In this document: positions 8,148 to 20,100 of the stretch, piece after piece
How the letters are laid out: the number at the start of each line of letters is the position of its first letter
Position numbering within the stretch: position 1 is the stretch's first letter
Source of the DNA: Clostridiales bacterium
GTDB taxonomy: Bacteria; Bacillota; Clostridia; Christensenellales; Pumilibacteraceae
DNA: 64,000 nt
Assembly: GCA_014799665.1 (NCBI GenBank)
Contig: JAAVHP010000029.1
Coordinates: 1-64,000 of the forward strand
Reading direction: 5' to 3'
Notes under the pieces: model-generated
Told to the model about the DNA's origin: nothing
Seen by the model: only the letters and a program-made list of their open reading frames with translations
Databases searched by the model: none
Made by a program: the position numbers and the translations under genes

Positions 8148-8840
8148 ATGAAGAAAAACAATCAATACGTAGTGTTCGGGCTCGGGCGGTTCGGCGTCAG
8201 CCTTACGAAAGCGTTGTACGAGTACGACGCCGAAGTGCTTTGCGTTGACGTCGACGAGGAAAAGGTCAATGAGATCTCGCCGTTCTGCACGCATTCGGTA
8301 TGCATGGACGCAACCGACGAACGCAATCTCGAACGGCTCGGTATTAATAATATGGACGTGGCGATCGTATGTATCGCGTCCAATATCGAAGCTAGCATTT
8401 TCATTACCCTTCTTTGCAAGCAGATGGGTATACCCAAGGTCATATCCAAGGCGTACGACGAGCGGCACAAGCTTGTTCTCGAGCGTATCGGCGCGGACGC
8501 AGTCATAATTCCCGAGGAAGCCATGGGCGAACGGCTTGCCAAATCGCTCGCCAAGCCCAACGTTGTCGAGATCATGACTCTTGCCGACAGCTTCCGCATG
8601 ATAGAGATCCGCACGCCTAAGCGCTGGCAAGACAAAACGCTTATCGAGCTCGATCTGCGCAATACCGAGCGCGTGAACATTGTCGTTATCAAGCGCGGCG
8701 ACGAGATAATCACCTCGCCCGCCGGCGACTGCAAGCTGCTCGCCGACGATATTATCGTTGTCGCGGGATCGAGCGAGGATATTAAGCGATTGAGTAATAA
8801 AGCCACGGGTAAAGCCGTAGTCGATAATATAGACATATAA
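8148..8840 (+). CDS. ktrA: KtrA/TrkA potassium-channel regulatory subunit
   Basis: A 230-residue RCK protein. Residues about 7-130 are an RCK-N Rossmann domain (GLGRFGVSLTKALYEYDAEV, acidic DVDEEK, MDATDERNLERLG). Residues about 140-220 are an RCK-C domain ending in DIIVVAGSSEDIKRL. It forms the octameric gating ring on KtrB and senses ATP/ADP or c-di-AMP in related systems. It is preceded by ATAGGAG and is the last gene of the rqcP operon. Confidence 0.95.
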   Translation: MKKNNQYVVFGLGRFGVSLTKALYEYDAEVLCVDVDEEKVNEISPFCTHSVCMDATDERNLERLGINNMDVAIVCIASNIEASIFITLLCKQMGIPKVISKAYDERHKLVLERIGADAVIIPEEAMGERLAKSLAKPNVVEIMTLADSFRMIEIRTPKRWQDKTLIELDLRNTERVNIVVIKRGDEIITSPAGDCKLLADDIIVVAGSSEDIKRLSNKATGKAVVDNIDI

Positions 8841-8920
8841 CCTACTTCTTTGAAAAGAAGTAGGCAAGAAACTTTTAGTGTCGGGTATTTGCGTAAGTGT
8901 TTTTTAGCACTACACCCGAG
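8841..8920. repeat. Dual-hairpin repeat, copy 1 (after ktrA)
   Basis: It begins right after the ktrA stop. The first hairpin is CCTACTTCTT/AAGAAGTAGG and the second is TCGGGT (about 8881) with ACCCGA at 8914-8919. The same unit in the same orientation follows the MATE gene at 10374. It may act as a transcript-end structure. Confidence 0.7.
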
Positions 8921-8998
8921 TAATGCTTTTACATGAATTACTTATTTTTGACCCCTTGATATTTGCAAAGCAATGCTCTTTCGGCGTTGCTTTTTTGC

Positions 8999-9027
8999 TT
9001 GACAATTATTTTATATTCATATACAAT
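8999..9027 (+). promoter_or_regulatory. Promoter of the MATE gene
   Basis: TTGACA at 8999-9004, 17-nt spacer, TACAAT at 9022-9027. Expected start about 9034, four bases before the ATG. Confidence 0.8.
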
Positions 9028-9037
9028 ATCCCATGCT

Positions 9038-10369
9038 ATGCCACGCATACAAATTTCGGACAAGTTTACGTTCGGCAGGCTCGTTAGGTTTGCAGTACCG
9101 TCTATAATAATGGTTATTTTCACTTCGCTGTACGGCGTAGTGGACGGGTTATTCGTGTCGAATTTTGCGGGCGACGACGCGTTTACCGCGGTAAACCTAT
9201 TTATGCCCATTTTTTACATACTCGGCTCGATCGGATTTTTATTGGGTAGCGGCGGCTGCGCGCTTATAGCCAAGCTTTTCGGCGAGGAGCGCGAGGACGA
9301 CGCTCGACGGTTTTTTTCGGGACTTCTTATTATCACAACAGCTGTTGCCGCTACCTGTACGGCGTTGACCATGCCGTTCATGGGTAAAATTGCCACGCTA
9401 TTGGGCGCGGAAGGCGAAGTACACGGGCACTGTGTAACGTACGGGCTGATCATGCTCGGAGGGCTTACGCCGTTCATTCTTCAAACGTTTTTCCAGTATT
9501 TCTTTGCGGTTGCCGACCGACCCAAGCTCGGACTTGCCATAACGATCGGCGCGGGTGTTACGAACATAATCGGGGATTTCCTGCTTATATACGTCGTAAA
9601 GCTCGGCGCGACGGGTGCGGCGATTGCGACCGTTATCGGCGAATGCGTCGGCGGCGGTATTCCCCTTGCCTATTTCTTAGTGCGTAAAGGTAAAAAACTG
9701 TATTTTGCCCGACCGAAATTCGATTTTAAAGCTATACTTAAAGCCGGTTCCAACGGCTCGTCGGAAATGTTTGCCAATCTGTCTACTTCATTGGTAAGCG
9801 TGCTGTACAACTTTCAATTGCTCAAATATATAGGCAATGCGGGAGTTGTCGCGTACGGTGTGATAATGTACGTAAGCTTTATTTACATTGGCTGTTATTT
9901 CGGGTTCTCGGTAGGAACGACGCCTATAATCGGGTACAACTACGGCGCGCAAAATCACGAAGAATTGAAAAACGTGTTCAAGAAAAGTCTTTTGTTCTAC
10001 GGCATCGCCGCGGTTGTGCTGACAGGGCTTGCCGAGGCGCTTGCCAGGCCGTTTGCGTATATTTTCGTCGGATACGACAGCGAGCTACTTGATCTTGCGG
10101 TTATTGCGCTGCGGATATATTCGATATCGTTCCTTATAAGCGGGTTCGGAATTTACGCTTCGGCGTTCTTTACCGCGCTTAATAACGGCGTTATTTCGGC
10201 GCTTATTTCGCTTTCTCGCACGCTTGTATTCCAGATCGGCGCAATATTCGTTATGCCGCTTATTTTCAGGATAAACGGCATTTGGAGCGCCACAATCGTT
10301 GCGGAAGGGTTGTCGCTTATCCTTGCCGTATCGTTGCTCATAGGGTTTAGAAAGAAATATAATTACTAA
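9038..10369 (+). CDS. MATE-family efflux transporter
   Basis: A 443-residue membrane protein with twelve predicted helices in two MatE halves. The first begins GRLVRFAVPSIIMVIFTSLYGVVDGLFVSNFAG, and the inter-half region reads GSNGSSEMFANLSTSLV. MATE proteins export cationic drugs or metabolites by sodium or proton antiport. The substrate cannot be told; this branch also contains MepA-like and uncharacterised clostridial exporters. The ATG at 9038 is chosen because the promoter's -10 box ends at 9027, which rules out the in-frame ATG at 8963. The gene stands alone between two copies of the same dual-hairpin repeat. Confidence 0.92.
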   Translation: MPRIQISDKFTFGRLVRFAVPSIIMVIFTSLYGVVDGLFVSNFAGDDAFTAVNLFMPIFYILGSIGFLLGSGGCALIAKLFGEEREDDARRFFSGLLIITTAVAATCTALTMPFMGKIATLLGAEGEVHGHCVTYGLIMLGGLTPFILQTFFQYFFAVADRPKLGLAITIGAGVTNIIGDFLLIYVVKLGATGAAIATVIGECVGGGIPLAYFLVRKGKKLYFARPKFDFKAILKAGSNGSSEMFANLSTSLVSVLYNFQLLKYIGNAGVVAYGVIMYVSFIYIGCYFGFSVGTTPIIGYNYGAQNHEELKNVFKKSLLFYGIAAVVLTGLAEALARPFAYIFVGYDSELLDLAVIALRIYSISFLISGFGIYASAFFTALNNGVISALISLSRTLVFQIGAIFVMPLIFRINGIWSATIVAEGLSLILAVSLLIGFRKKYNY

Positions 10370-10373
10370 CCTA

Positions 10374-10452
10374 CCTACTTCTTTGAAAAGAGGTAGACAA
10401 AAAACTTTTTGTGTCGGGTATGTGCTTATATTAATTCAAGCATTACACCCGA
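10374..10452. repeat. Dual-hairpin repeat, copy 2 (after MATE)
   Basis: CCTACTTCTTTGAAAAGAGG, then TCGGGT and ACCCGA (10447-10452), parallel to copy 1 at 8841. The loop sequences differ while both stems are largely kept. Confidence 0.7.
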
Positions 10453-10678
10453 ATAATTTCATATCGTTATTAATTTCTCCGAGCCATTTTTGAAAAAAAC
10501 ATAGAATGTTTTAAGATAACAATTTTACTTAAAAGTTTCTTTTCTTCATTCTTTTCAAAAAGTAACGAAAACTTACCTTTTACAAAGAAAGTAGGCAAAG
10601 AAAACTACGCTTTTATTTATTTTCTACTTAACGTAAAAGTTTCTTCGCTTCCTTCTTGTCAAAGAAGGAAGAAAAAAA
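10453..10678. other. Non-coding gap with degenerate TTCTTT-type hairpins
   Basis: It contains further TTTCTT...AAGAAAG inverted segments related to the 8841 and 26046 hairpins (for example CTTCCTTCTT/AAGAAGGAAG near 10650-10670). No gene is seen. Confidence 0.45.
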
Positions 10679-11017
10679 CTATAACCCCTGTCCGTAGGCT
10701 ATAATCATAATTATCCAAAACCCGAAAATCATTATTATCGGTATAATAGCCAATACTACGATTGTCAAAAAACCACAGCCGAACGTACCGATAACGCCCT
10801 TTCTTGCAAGTGATTTATCACAATCTGTCATATTCGGGTTTAAATGAATATCGATAAGGGCGACTATCATGGCCGAAACAAACAATCCGGGCGCGACAAA
10901 CCTAAGCATAATCTTAGCGGCGTCGTACACGCTTGTTACTTGCAATATAATCCACGTCACGAATGCGACAAGACTGAGCGCAAAGAGCGTTATGTATGCT
11001 ATCTTGGTAGGACGCAT
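10679..11017 (-). CDS. Small three-helix membrane protein, function unknown
   Basis: A 112-residue protein made almost wholly of membrane helices: about residues 6-28, 40-60 and 80-108. The second loop carries NMTDCDKSLARKGVIG, and the third helix is very isoleucine-rich. No family is recognised. The start is placed at the ATG at 11017 because the -10 box of a perfect promoter (11045-11050) covers the alternative GTG start at 11053. It is single-gene, downstream of the giant gene's terminator. Confidence 0.7.
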   Translation of the reverse strand: MRPTKIAYITLFALSLVAFVTWIILQVTSVYDAAKIMLRFVAPGLFVSAMIVALIDIHLNPNMTDCDKSLARKGVIGTFGCGFLTIVVLAIIPIIMIFGFWIIMIIAYGQGL

Positions 11018-11044
11018 TTTGTTTCCGTTATTCTTCACACGTTT

Positions 11045-11073
11045 ATTATACACCCACCCTATAATTATGTCAA
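11045..11073 (-). promoter_or_regulatory. Consensus promoter of the 10679 gene
   Basis: Minus strand TTGACA (complement of 11068-11073), 17-nt spacer, TATAAT (complement of 11045-11050). Confidence 0.85.
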
Positions 11074-11076
11074 TGC

Positions 11077-11116
11077 AAAAAGCCGTATCGAAATTTGCGT
11101 TCGATACGGCTTTTTT
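11077..11116 (-). terminator. Intrinsic terminator of the giant gene
   Basis: AAAAAGCCGTATCGAA (11077-11092) pairs with TTCGATACGGCTTTTTT (11100-11116): a strong 15-pair stem with a U run on the minus-strand transcript, 13 bases after the stop. Confidence 0.9.
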
Positions 11117-11128
11117 ATTAGGTTTGGT

Positions 11129-14100
11129 TTACTGCGCGTTTCCGTCCTCGGGCGGAGGAAGCTCTGCTATCGGCTGCGTCGACTGGTCGGGACTACCGCC
11201 CGTGCCGAGCATTTGCGTGGTAGTAGTGGTAGTTTGCTGTATGGTCACGGAGGGAGGAAGGTAGCCGAAGCTTTGGTAATCGGTAGGAGCGGGACCGCCT
11301 GCGAGCTTGATCATTTGCTCCTCAATTTCCATTTCGGAAACCAAGAGCGCTTCGAGTTCTTCTCTCGCCTGTTTGCGCTTACGCAATACTGCGATGAGTA
11401 TTATCAAGAGTATAAGCAGTAACAGCACGCACCCGATTATTATCGCCCAAATCAGGGTGTTCCCCTCGAAGCTTGCCCTTATCTGCAACCACAAGCTACC
11501 TGCGGGCAGGTCCTCGTTCTTAGCCACGAAGGACAGAAGCACGGGCGCGCCCGTTTCGTCGGTCACTTCCACGGTAATATTCGATTTACCGCGCGCGGCG
11601 AACGTAAATACGATATAGCGTTTGTCCTCGGACAACGAAGCTTTGACTATGGACGAAACCTGCGACTTAACGCTAAGGATGCGGATCGCCGCGCCCTCGG
11701 GATCGTCGGCGTCGCTGAACAACTGCCACGCTTCGAGACGAACGGTATTGCTGTCGTCGAGGTCGTGCAAGCCGTCGCCGACGCGATCGTAACGAACGAA
11801 CGTTATTTCGGTGTACTTGGCCTGCGGCGACTGGTTGGCAATAACGTTAAATCTGAAATACTTGCTGTACTCGCGCGAAGGATCGTTGCGCATTCTGTAC
11901 TTGACGTTGATGCGGATAGGATCGAACGTGACCTGATTATTAGCAGTCAAGCGCCATACCGCGGACTCGCCTATACGTTCGAGCGTTGCGTAGCTGCTGT
12001 CGGTAGCGTTCTGGAACTCAACGCTCGTAAGTTCGTAATAGCTCGATTGCGAGAAGGTATCGCTGTTTCCGTCGGCGCTCGTAAGAGCCGAGCCCTCATC
12101 GCCCTCGGGGCTATCGCCTTCGGCATTGTTCTGTCCGCCGAGATCGAGTTTAAGTTTGTTTTCGAGCTCGGGCATAAGCCTGCCTATATCGAGCGTCGTC
12201 GACTTGGAGCAAGCGAGCGTAACGGAATTAAGCTCGTTATTCGCCTCGGTCTGGCTGTAAAGCACCTCGATATTTATACGGAAAGTCGTGAGCATGGTGT
12301 CGGGGCTGATATTGGCGTCGCCGTCCGCAATGGTGATATCGACAGCGCCCTTGCCGTAGTACCCTGCTATAGGCTTAATAACGAACCACTGATTGTAGAT
12401 GTTGGACGTATCCTTAAAGCTCTCATCCAAGCCCTTGCGTGCAAGGTATTCGGCTAACAGGTCTTCGTCGAGCTCGGTCGGTCTCGAAACCTCGAACAAG
12501 GACGAGGTGTAGAAGTCGATGTTATCATCGGCGACGGTATCGTATTTGATCGAATAGATTTCGAAGTTCTCCTGACGTGGCTCGTGCGTGAATATGCGGA
12601 GGTACGTTTGAGTCTGCGCGCTCAACACGTCGCCCGAAGCATCGGACTCGTTGTTGTCCGCTACGTAGTCACCTATGAAGAACAGCCTGCCGGTGGTCGA
12701 TGTTTCGGAACCGATCATGTACTCGGTGGTAGCCGACATATTTTCTTTTACGTGCGGCGCGTCGTTCATGACCGTAATGTCGAGCGTTACGAATACGCCG
12801 GTATCGCGGTCATCGCTGTCCGTCGACCTATCGAGTATGCGCAGATACGTGCGCGCCGAAAGCGAACGCGTGGTATTTGTCGCCGTGATCGTAATCGCGT
12901 TCCTGTGCCACTTGTCTGCGCCGACGGGCGTAACCGTCGCAAGCTCGACCTTGCTGTCGGGATCGTAAGTACCGTTATAGGTATCGAACCAGTAAACCTT
13001 TTGAACGTCTTCGCCGAGGTACTCGTACGGATAAATGTTGCGGGTGGACGAAGCGAACACGTACGAATCGGCATCGCAGTTGGGCGCGATTTCGGTATCG
13101 TGATCGATCATGAAGTCGGCAAGCGAAATGGTGAGCGGCTTGCTGTATTGGAGTGAAGCCTTAATGTTGTACTCACCGTTATCATCTACGTCGAACGTAT
13201 AACCAACACCCGTCAAGTTGTCGTACTGAGCAACGTAGCGGTTGACCGATTGCGCCTCGGTATTGTAAATGGTAAGCTCTACTACCGACGTAGCGGACGC
13301 ACCCAAGATATCCACGCCGGTAAATTCGATCGGGAACGTTACCGACGGCATATACTTGTTGTTTTCGAATATATCTACCCTGCGGTTGATATGTATTACG
13401 AGCTCATTGGTCGCGCTGTCCACGTCAACGGAGAACGCACGAGGCTTGCTCTTGTCGTCCTTATTCCAGTCGAGATCGGGATAAAGCGCAATCGCCTTTT
13501 TCATTGCTTTCTCGTACGCAGCGTCGTCGAACTTTTTGATAGTTACGATATCACGCGCGTCGGAGTCGATGAACATTGCGTTAAACGGATCGCTCTCGTT
13601 GTGGATAGTGAGCCTAACGTCCTCGCCCGCATAGCCCGAAACAACCTGATTGATACCGATTGTCATGCCGGCTGCGGTCAGCGTTTGCGGCGCGGAGTCT
13701 TGAACGTTAAGCCTGAACACAGCGCCGGCCGAAAGAGCGGCGTCGTCGCGCTTAATGCTACGGCTGTCGTCCACGTACTTCTCAGTTTCGACGTAGAGCA
13801 GAATGTTCTTGTTGTCGAGAGTGGAAGCAACGGGAGTAAACATTATAGCAGAGCCATCCGGTGCAAACTCAAAATCAACGTACTTGTTGACCTCGATAAG
13901 GCTGCCGGCGGCCTCGGGGTTGCGCGACAAAACAGTCGCATTTACGCCGTCGTACTGAATTCCGCCGATAAGATAGCGATCGAACGAGCTTCTGTTTGTG
14001 AGATAGAAATTGCCGCGCGCGCTGTTGATCGTAAAGCTGCTTGCAAGCGTTTTGCTCGAAATCGCCTTGAACGCATTGCCGTCGACTTCCATAAGCGCAT

Positions 14101-17100
14101 AAAGGCGCGTGGTATAATATTCCGAACCGACCGTCTTAACGTCGGGGTCGGCTATGGGCGAAACGTTATTACCGTCGTTGCCCTGGTTGCCGCTCAGTTT
14201 GAGCTGTGCGAAAGTCGACTTAACCGCGCCAGACGCGCTGTAATAAGCGTCGTACGACTTAACGTTGACGACTTCGCTACCCTCTAAGTACGCAGTGAGC
14301 TTGTCGCCCGTGAGCGCCGCAGCAGACGCGTTGGTCATATCGGAGTACAGCGTATAAACGTTAAGCGTAATCTCGATAGAGTTGTCGTACGCACCGTTGC
14401 CCGCATCCGCAACTCGGAAGCTGAGCGTTTCGTAAGGAATGCTCGGATTATAATCCCTGGCTGTCAGCTTGAACGCCTTGCCGCCCGAAAGTATCTGGAT
14501 ATCGAAGCATTCCGAATGATAAATACCGTCGCTGCCGAGCGAGAGCGGGTTGCCGCTTACTGCAAACTCGCCGTTGCCGTACAAAGTCATGTTAGCCGTT
14601 TCGGTATCGCCGTCAGGATCCTTGGCGACGTCGGTCATGTAGATGGTGTACTCATTGCGCGCTGACTTATTCTCGCCCGCTACGGCGTAGGTCGAATTAC
14701 TCGACGGCACAGTGTAGAGTCTGAACGAACCTGCCGAAGTCGAGCTCTCTACCGTATCGAATTCGAGCCCCGCGTCGGCGACAGTTTTCGCCTCGGTCGG
14801 ATTGTCCTTAGACAACGCAACCGGCGACGAGCTAATAACGGTGAAATACAGTGTGCACGAAATCACGCCGCCCTCGCCGTCATCAATCGTAACGATAAGC
14901 GGCTCATTGGTACAAGCTCTGAGCGCCTGTACGCGAAGCGCAAGCGGCATACTTGCCGAAGTCGTGCTGCCTTCCGAAGCGAGCCTAAACTCGTCTGTAA
15001 CATTTATCTTAGCGCCCGAACCATTATAGTACGAGAAGCCGGAAATACGCAACTGCCAAGGCGTGTCGTCGTCAGCCAAGCCGAAGAAGCCAAGGTGGTA
15101 ACGCACATCGTTATACTCGCGGTTGATATCGCTGTTGGTAACGACCTTGTCGTACTCCGAGCTCGTAATGTTTGAATAGTACCAAACCGAGGTGTCGTTC
15201 TCGGTCTTGGCGCCGACGGCGTTGTGCCGTCCCATACCGTTTCTTTGGTAGTTACTGCCCTTAATGTAGCTATCGTACGCCGTCTTGGTAGACGAGTATA
15301 CATAGGACGAATTATCGCCGCCAAGGAAGGTATCGTAGTACGTTGTGAGAATAGTAAGGTCGTCGCCCGAATGCATGGTGAAGTTACGCGTAGTAGTGGT
15401 AATTCTGGGCGTTTGGTTTGTAATGTTGATAATGAACGTAAGGTTACTTGTATAAGCTCCGCTCTCGTCCGAACCGTCGTAGAATTTAAGCGTGAACCTG
15501 TACTCGTTGATCGATACCGCCGAGCCGTTGATGACGGAGGTGGTACGCCTGTTAACAGTGAACGTTATGTTGTTGGTGCCGGGAACGCTGTTACTGTTAA
15601 TATCCGTGTTCGCGGTATCCATCCACATTATAACGTCGCGCGTTTTGTCGCCGCGGGGCGAGAAGCCGCCACCGTCGCGGTAATACCCGCTTCCGTCCTC
15701 TTTTAGCGCCGAGTTATTGGGATCGTAAGTCTTTTTCTTATTCAAATAATCGTCGTGCGCAAACGGCGAATCGAGGTAATCGCCCGTTTCGATATAAACA
15801 TTACGGAGATTGAGGAACTCGTTCTTGGTCAAAAGCGAGCTGCCACTACCCGAAGCGGTAATATCGGGATCGCTGATGAAGTCGTACAGGTTGAAAGTTA
15901 TGCTGTTGCCGACCGCAAGGTTAACGCTGTAAGTGCGGTCGCCTTTCTGCGCGCCGGTAAGCGTGGACGCTTCGCCTACGCCTTTAAGCGTGGGTTTGGC
16001 GTTGCCGATCTGAACGCGGAACTCTATCGAGGTATACGAACCGTCGGTAAAGCCTGCACCACAATCGTCGTAAACGATTACGCGGAACGGATAGTAAACC
16101 CTACTAGGCTGGAACTTGGCGGTGTTGCTCGCATCCCACTCTGCAATAAGTCCGCGCTTTAAGTATTCGGCTTTAACGTCGTCTATCGTAGCGGTATTTT
16201 CGTTGAACTCTTCGTCCTTTACAAACGCGTCCTCATTGATGAACGTTTTACGGGTAGCCATAATGTTAATGACCTTGCCGTTATCGACGAGCGAAGCGTT
16301 GAAGTAGCTGCTGTAACCGTCGTTGCTCGTGCCGTACATACCGTCGTTAGGCTGGAACGCTTCTACCTTCGCATCGGTATTAAGCTTGCTCATATCGCCG
16401 CCGAAGTAGTTGAGCATCGACTTCTGGTCTTTATTTTCCTCCGTGGCGTTGACAGCCGTATGAACGAACAAATTATTATCGTCGTCATATTCCACAGCAC
16501 GCGTGTATGCGCCCTCGCCGGACAGCCAGCTGCCGAGCCGTGAGAACGAGTCGGCGTAGAAGTATGCGTTGTCGCGGTAGGTCGTGGAATTTACAATGCC
16601 GTAGTCGGCGTCGGTGTAAGCCAGCTTGCTTGCATAGCTGTACGTAGCGTTGCCGGACTCGACGCCGCTTTCGCCGCGACGAACAAGCATGAACGACTGC
16701 GACTCCGCGGTAGCGAGCGTAACGTCTACATAGTAGGTATTGCCGTCGTATTGAAGCGCCGTGCCGTCGCCCGCTCGTGCTTGCGAAAGTTCGAGCTTGG
16801 CGTTTTCGATATGAATTTTAACGGTAACAGAACGTGTATTGCTCTCTACATCGGCAGAGGTCTCGCCCACGTCAACGTTGCCGCTGTACGAGGAAGTCCA
16901 CTTTGCACGCGCAAGGTTGATGGTGATCGTAAGATCGCGCGTACCCGTACGCATATTCTTTTTATTGAAAGTCAGACCGAAGTTATGCTCTTGGAGCTTA
17001 ACCGACTGATCTTCGAGATACATTATTCTACCGTCGCCGACGAAGCTGTTTCTGTTGGTCGGATCCATGTAAAGGTTGTTGAGATGGTCGTCGCCGTCCA

Positions 17101-20100
17101 CTGTAAGAACCGCCAAACGGTTGTTGTAGTAAGGATAGCTTACAGTCTCAGTATTGCTTGTCGTGATGAATTTGGTTAAGCTGCTGGTAATGCCGGTCTT
17201 GCTGTAATCGTCAAACGCGCCGATCGTAACATACGGGTTACTGTTAAGCTCGTCGCCCGTCCAAATATCGTCACCGTCCGTAATGGATATAGCGGAAGCG
17301 ATATCGTCGATAGTGCCGCGCACATACGGCGTGCCGTTTGAGCCTACGTTGTATCCGACGTAGTTATCGCTGTAAACAACGCCGCCGTCGACGGTCTGGT
17401 CGTCGATACCGATAAGGTCCTTCATCATACCGAAGAAGCTCATAGGTACGTAAACGGTATTAGCCGTATCGTTAAGATCGACCGAAGCCGTGGGAATTTC
17501 TATCGTATCGACGTACTTATACGCGCCTGCCAGTTTCTCGTTGCCCGTCTTATACTCGGTACCCGCAGTCGCGCCCGCCTTGGTGCCGTCTTCGTTGCCG
17601 CTAGCCGCTTTAATAACGTTATTCCCGGTAGCAGCAGTATCGAGCATGGCAACACCGTCTACCACCTTATATCCGATAGTAGCGCCGTAGCCATACGCGT
17701 TGGTTTTAACGCCGTCGTAGGTCGAGTAGTACGCCTTGGTCGAGGCTTCCGAACCGTCCGTTCTGGTATGCTCGACCACGTAGTAATCGTTGTACTTGGA
17801 GAATTCGTCCTTGGTGCGAATACCGGTGGACGCGATATACTGATAAACGGTGGTTTTGAGCGCGCCGATTACATTCATGCCGCTGGTGTCGCTTCTAAGC
17901 GGTTGATACGCCGTAGCAATACCCGCGGTGTCGCCGCCGAGATGCGCCTCGTCGCGGAGCGAAAGCTTAATAGCCACACGACTGTTGCTCGCCATACCGG
18001 TAGGCGCGTACAAACGAAGCGCCCAGTACGGGTAAACGAAACGACCCTTGCCGTCTATATAGGTCGAAAGATTGTTTAGGGACAGGTTATCGTTGCCCGA
18101 TCCGAACACTGCGTCGACAAATTCGGTAATGGTAAGCCAAGTGCCGTTGTGATAGTACATCATCTGCGCGGTATATCCGCTCATTTCGGCGGAAGTCGAT
18201 ACCGTGCCGTCTACGTTCTTAACTCTGTAATAAACTGTTGCCGCAATCGAGTTAGCGTTCTCGGCAAAAGTATTGCCGTACGTTACATCGGGAACAGCAG
18301 ACTTGAACCACGCCCTGCTAATCGTAACCGAGCCATCGCCGTTCGCTTCGGGAAGCTCTTTATTAACGTACTTATCGCCGTCCGCCGCTTCGAGCATGGG
18401 CGAAAGAAGAACGTTGTTATGCAAGCCGTCCGCATCGGTCGCAATAAGCTTGATATCGGTGTCAACCGCGCCGAACGCCTTAAGATAATCGATAGATGTT
18501 TCCGAACCGACGATATAGCGGTTACGCGAAATATCCGCCGTACTCGTCGTTTCGATGGTCCAGGTAGGAAGCTTCTCCACAACAGTCTGCCCCGCCGAGT
18601 CCTCGCCGGTCTGTCCGTCCTCGAACTCGTTAAAGCCGTAGTTCTCGTCGGTATTGAGCTCGGGCGCAGAGTCCACGACCTCTATCTGGATAAAGCCGAG
18701 CGAGGTACCGCCGTTGCCGTCGTTTACATAGAAGTAAACGTACACGCCGCCCGCAATAGCCTTGGTCGAGCTGAGCGCGGTAACAGTCATTTGGTAACGC
18801 GAATCGAGCGTAGCCGTAATGTAGTTATCGAGCGATTTTCCGTTGCCGTCGGTAAGGAACACCGCATTGTCGGGATCGGAAATAAAGTCGTCGAACGATG
18901 TGCACTCGTCGTAGGTAATGCCTCGCTTGCTCGCAACGAGAAGTCCGCTCGAAGTAACAAAGTCGGGCGTATCCTTATCGGGGTCGACCATAAGACCGTT
19001 AGCGTCGTTATTGCCGTTGGCGGGAAGCGTGATAGCCGTAGGAATGACGGTACCGCTGTTATCGACGGGCGCAGCCGCAAGTGAAACAACGCGGTTGGCA
19101 TTTTTAATCTGCGGCGCGGTGTTGATAACCTCGATCTTAATACGAACGCGAATAGAGCCCGCACCGTCCGTGCCGTCGCCGTAGCGGTCGCGCACGGTAA
19201 GGTCGATATACGCAGGCTGCGAAGTACGCGATATGGACGAAATGACTATAAAGTCAATGTTCTGCGCAGTCGCTTCGCCCGCAAGCTTAACGCTCGAACC
19301 GAAGCTGTACGTAATAAAGCCGTTGGTATTAGTGGCCGTGGAATTGATATTATTGAAGCTTGTGGGGTTGAACGCATACGCGTCGGCCGTATCAGACGAA
19401 CGCGTAAAGAACAGCTTATCGCGGTAAACGCCGGCATTGGCAACTGCAGAGGCACCCGCAACGTTGCCCGCAGTGGTCGAACTCACCTTTTTAACGGTAT
19501 TCGTTCCGTTGATCGCTTTAAGCATGTCGGCGTAATTGTTTACGTTATATGTAGTGCCATCGTAAAGCCCGTTAAACTCCACACCTCCGTCAGCGGCCGT
19601 ACCACCGCTTATGAGCATACCGGTGGAAGCCACATACCTGCCCGTCACACCGTTAAGCGTGAACTTGGGGATAATGTTGGACTCGCCCGCATGGTTTGCC
19701 ATATCGGGATCGCTTATAAAGTCGTAAGGCGTAACGATGATCTTTTCGCCGAGTGGCATCTTAAAGGTTATAGTAGGCGGATTACCTTGAGCCTTATTGT
19801 ATTCGTAGTCACTGTAAACGCTTTCGGTAGCAACCTTGGTTGCGTCCTCCTCGCCTACGGGAGTGCGGTTGTTTACGCGAATTGCTATATTGATACCTGT
19901 AACGGTTTTCTTGGCGCTGTCAATAACTCCTACCGTGCCGTAGAAATACCTATTCATTGTAGCCGAAAGCAGAGTCAGCTTAATTCCCGAGGTCTTATAG
20001 TAATCGCCGTCCGCGGTAAGTAAGATATGCGTGCGCCCGTCGCTCGCCAAGCCCGTATCGGCGTCGACAACGACCCTGCCGCCGTTGAACGAGGTTTTCG

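Noticed and set aside
8841..10452. Insertion sequence or composite transposon around the MATE gene
   Set aside because: No transposase, target duplication or terminal inverted repeats; the flanking repeats are gene-end hairpins that recur elsewhere.
13250..19084. Long plus-strand open frames inside the giant gene (for example 13250-14287 and 18149-19084)
   Set aside because: They are antisense shadows with Arg/Val-rich, repeat-like sequence and no ribosome sites; the minus-strand frame is one continuous protein with domains.
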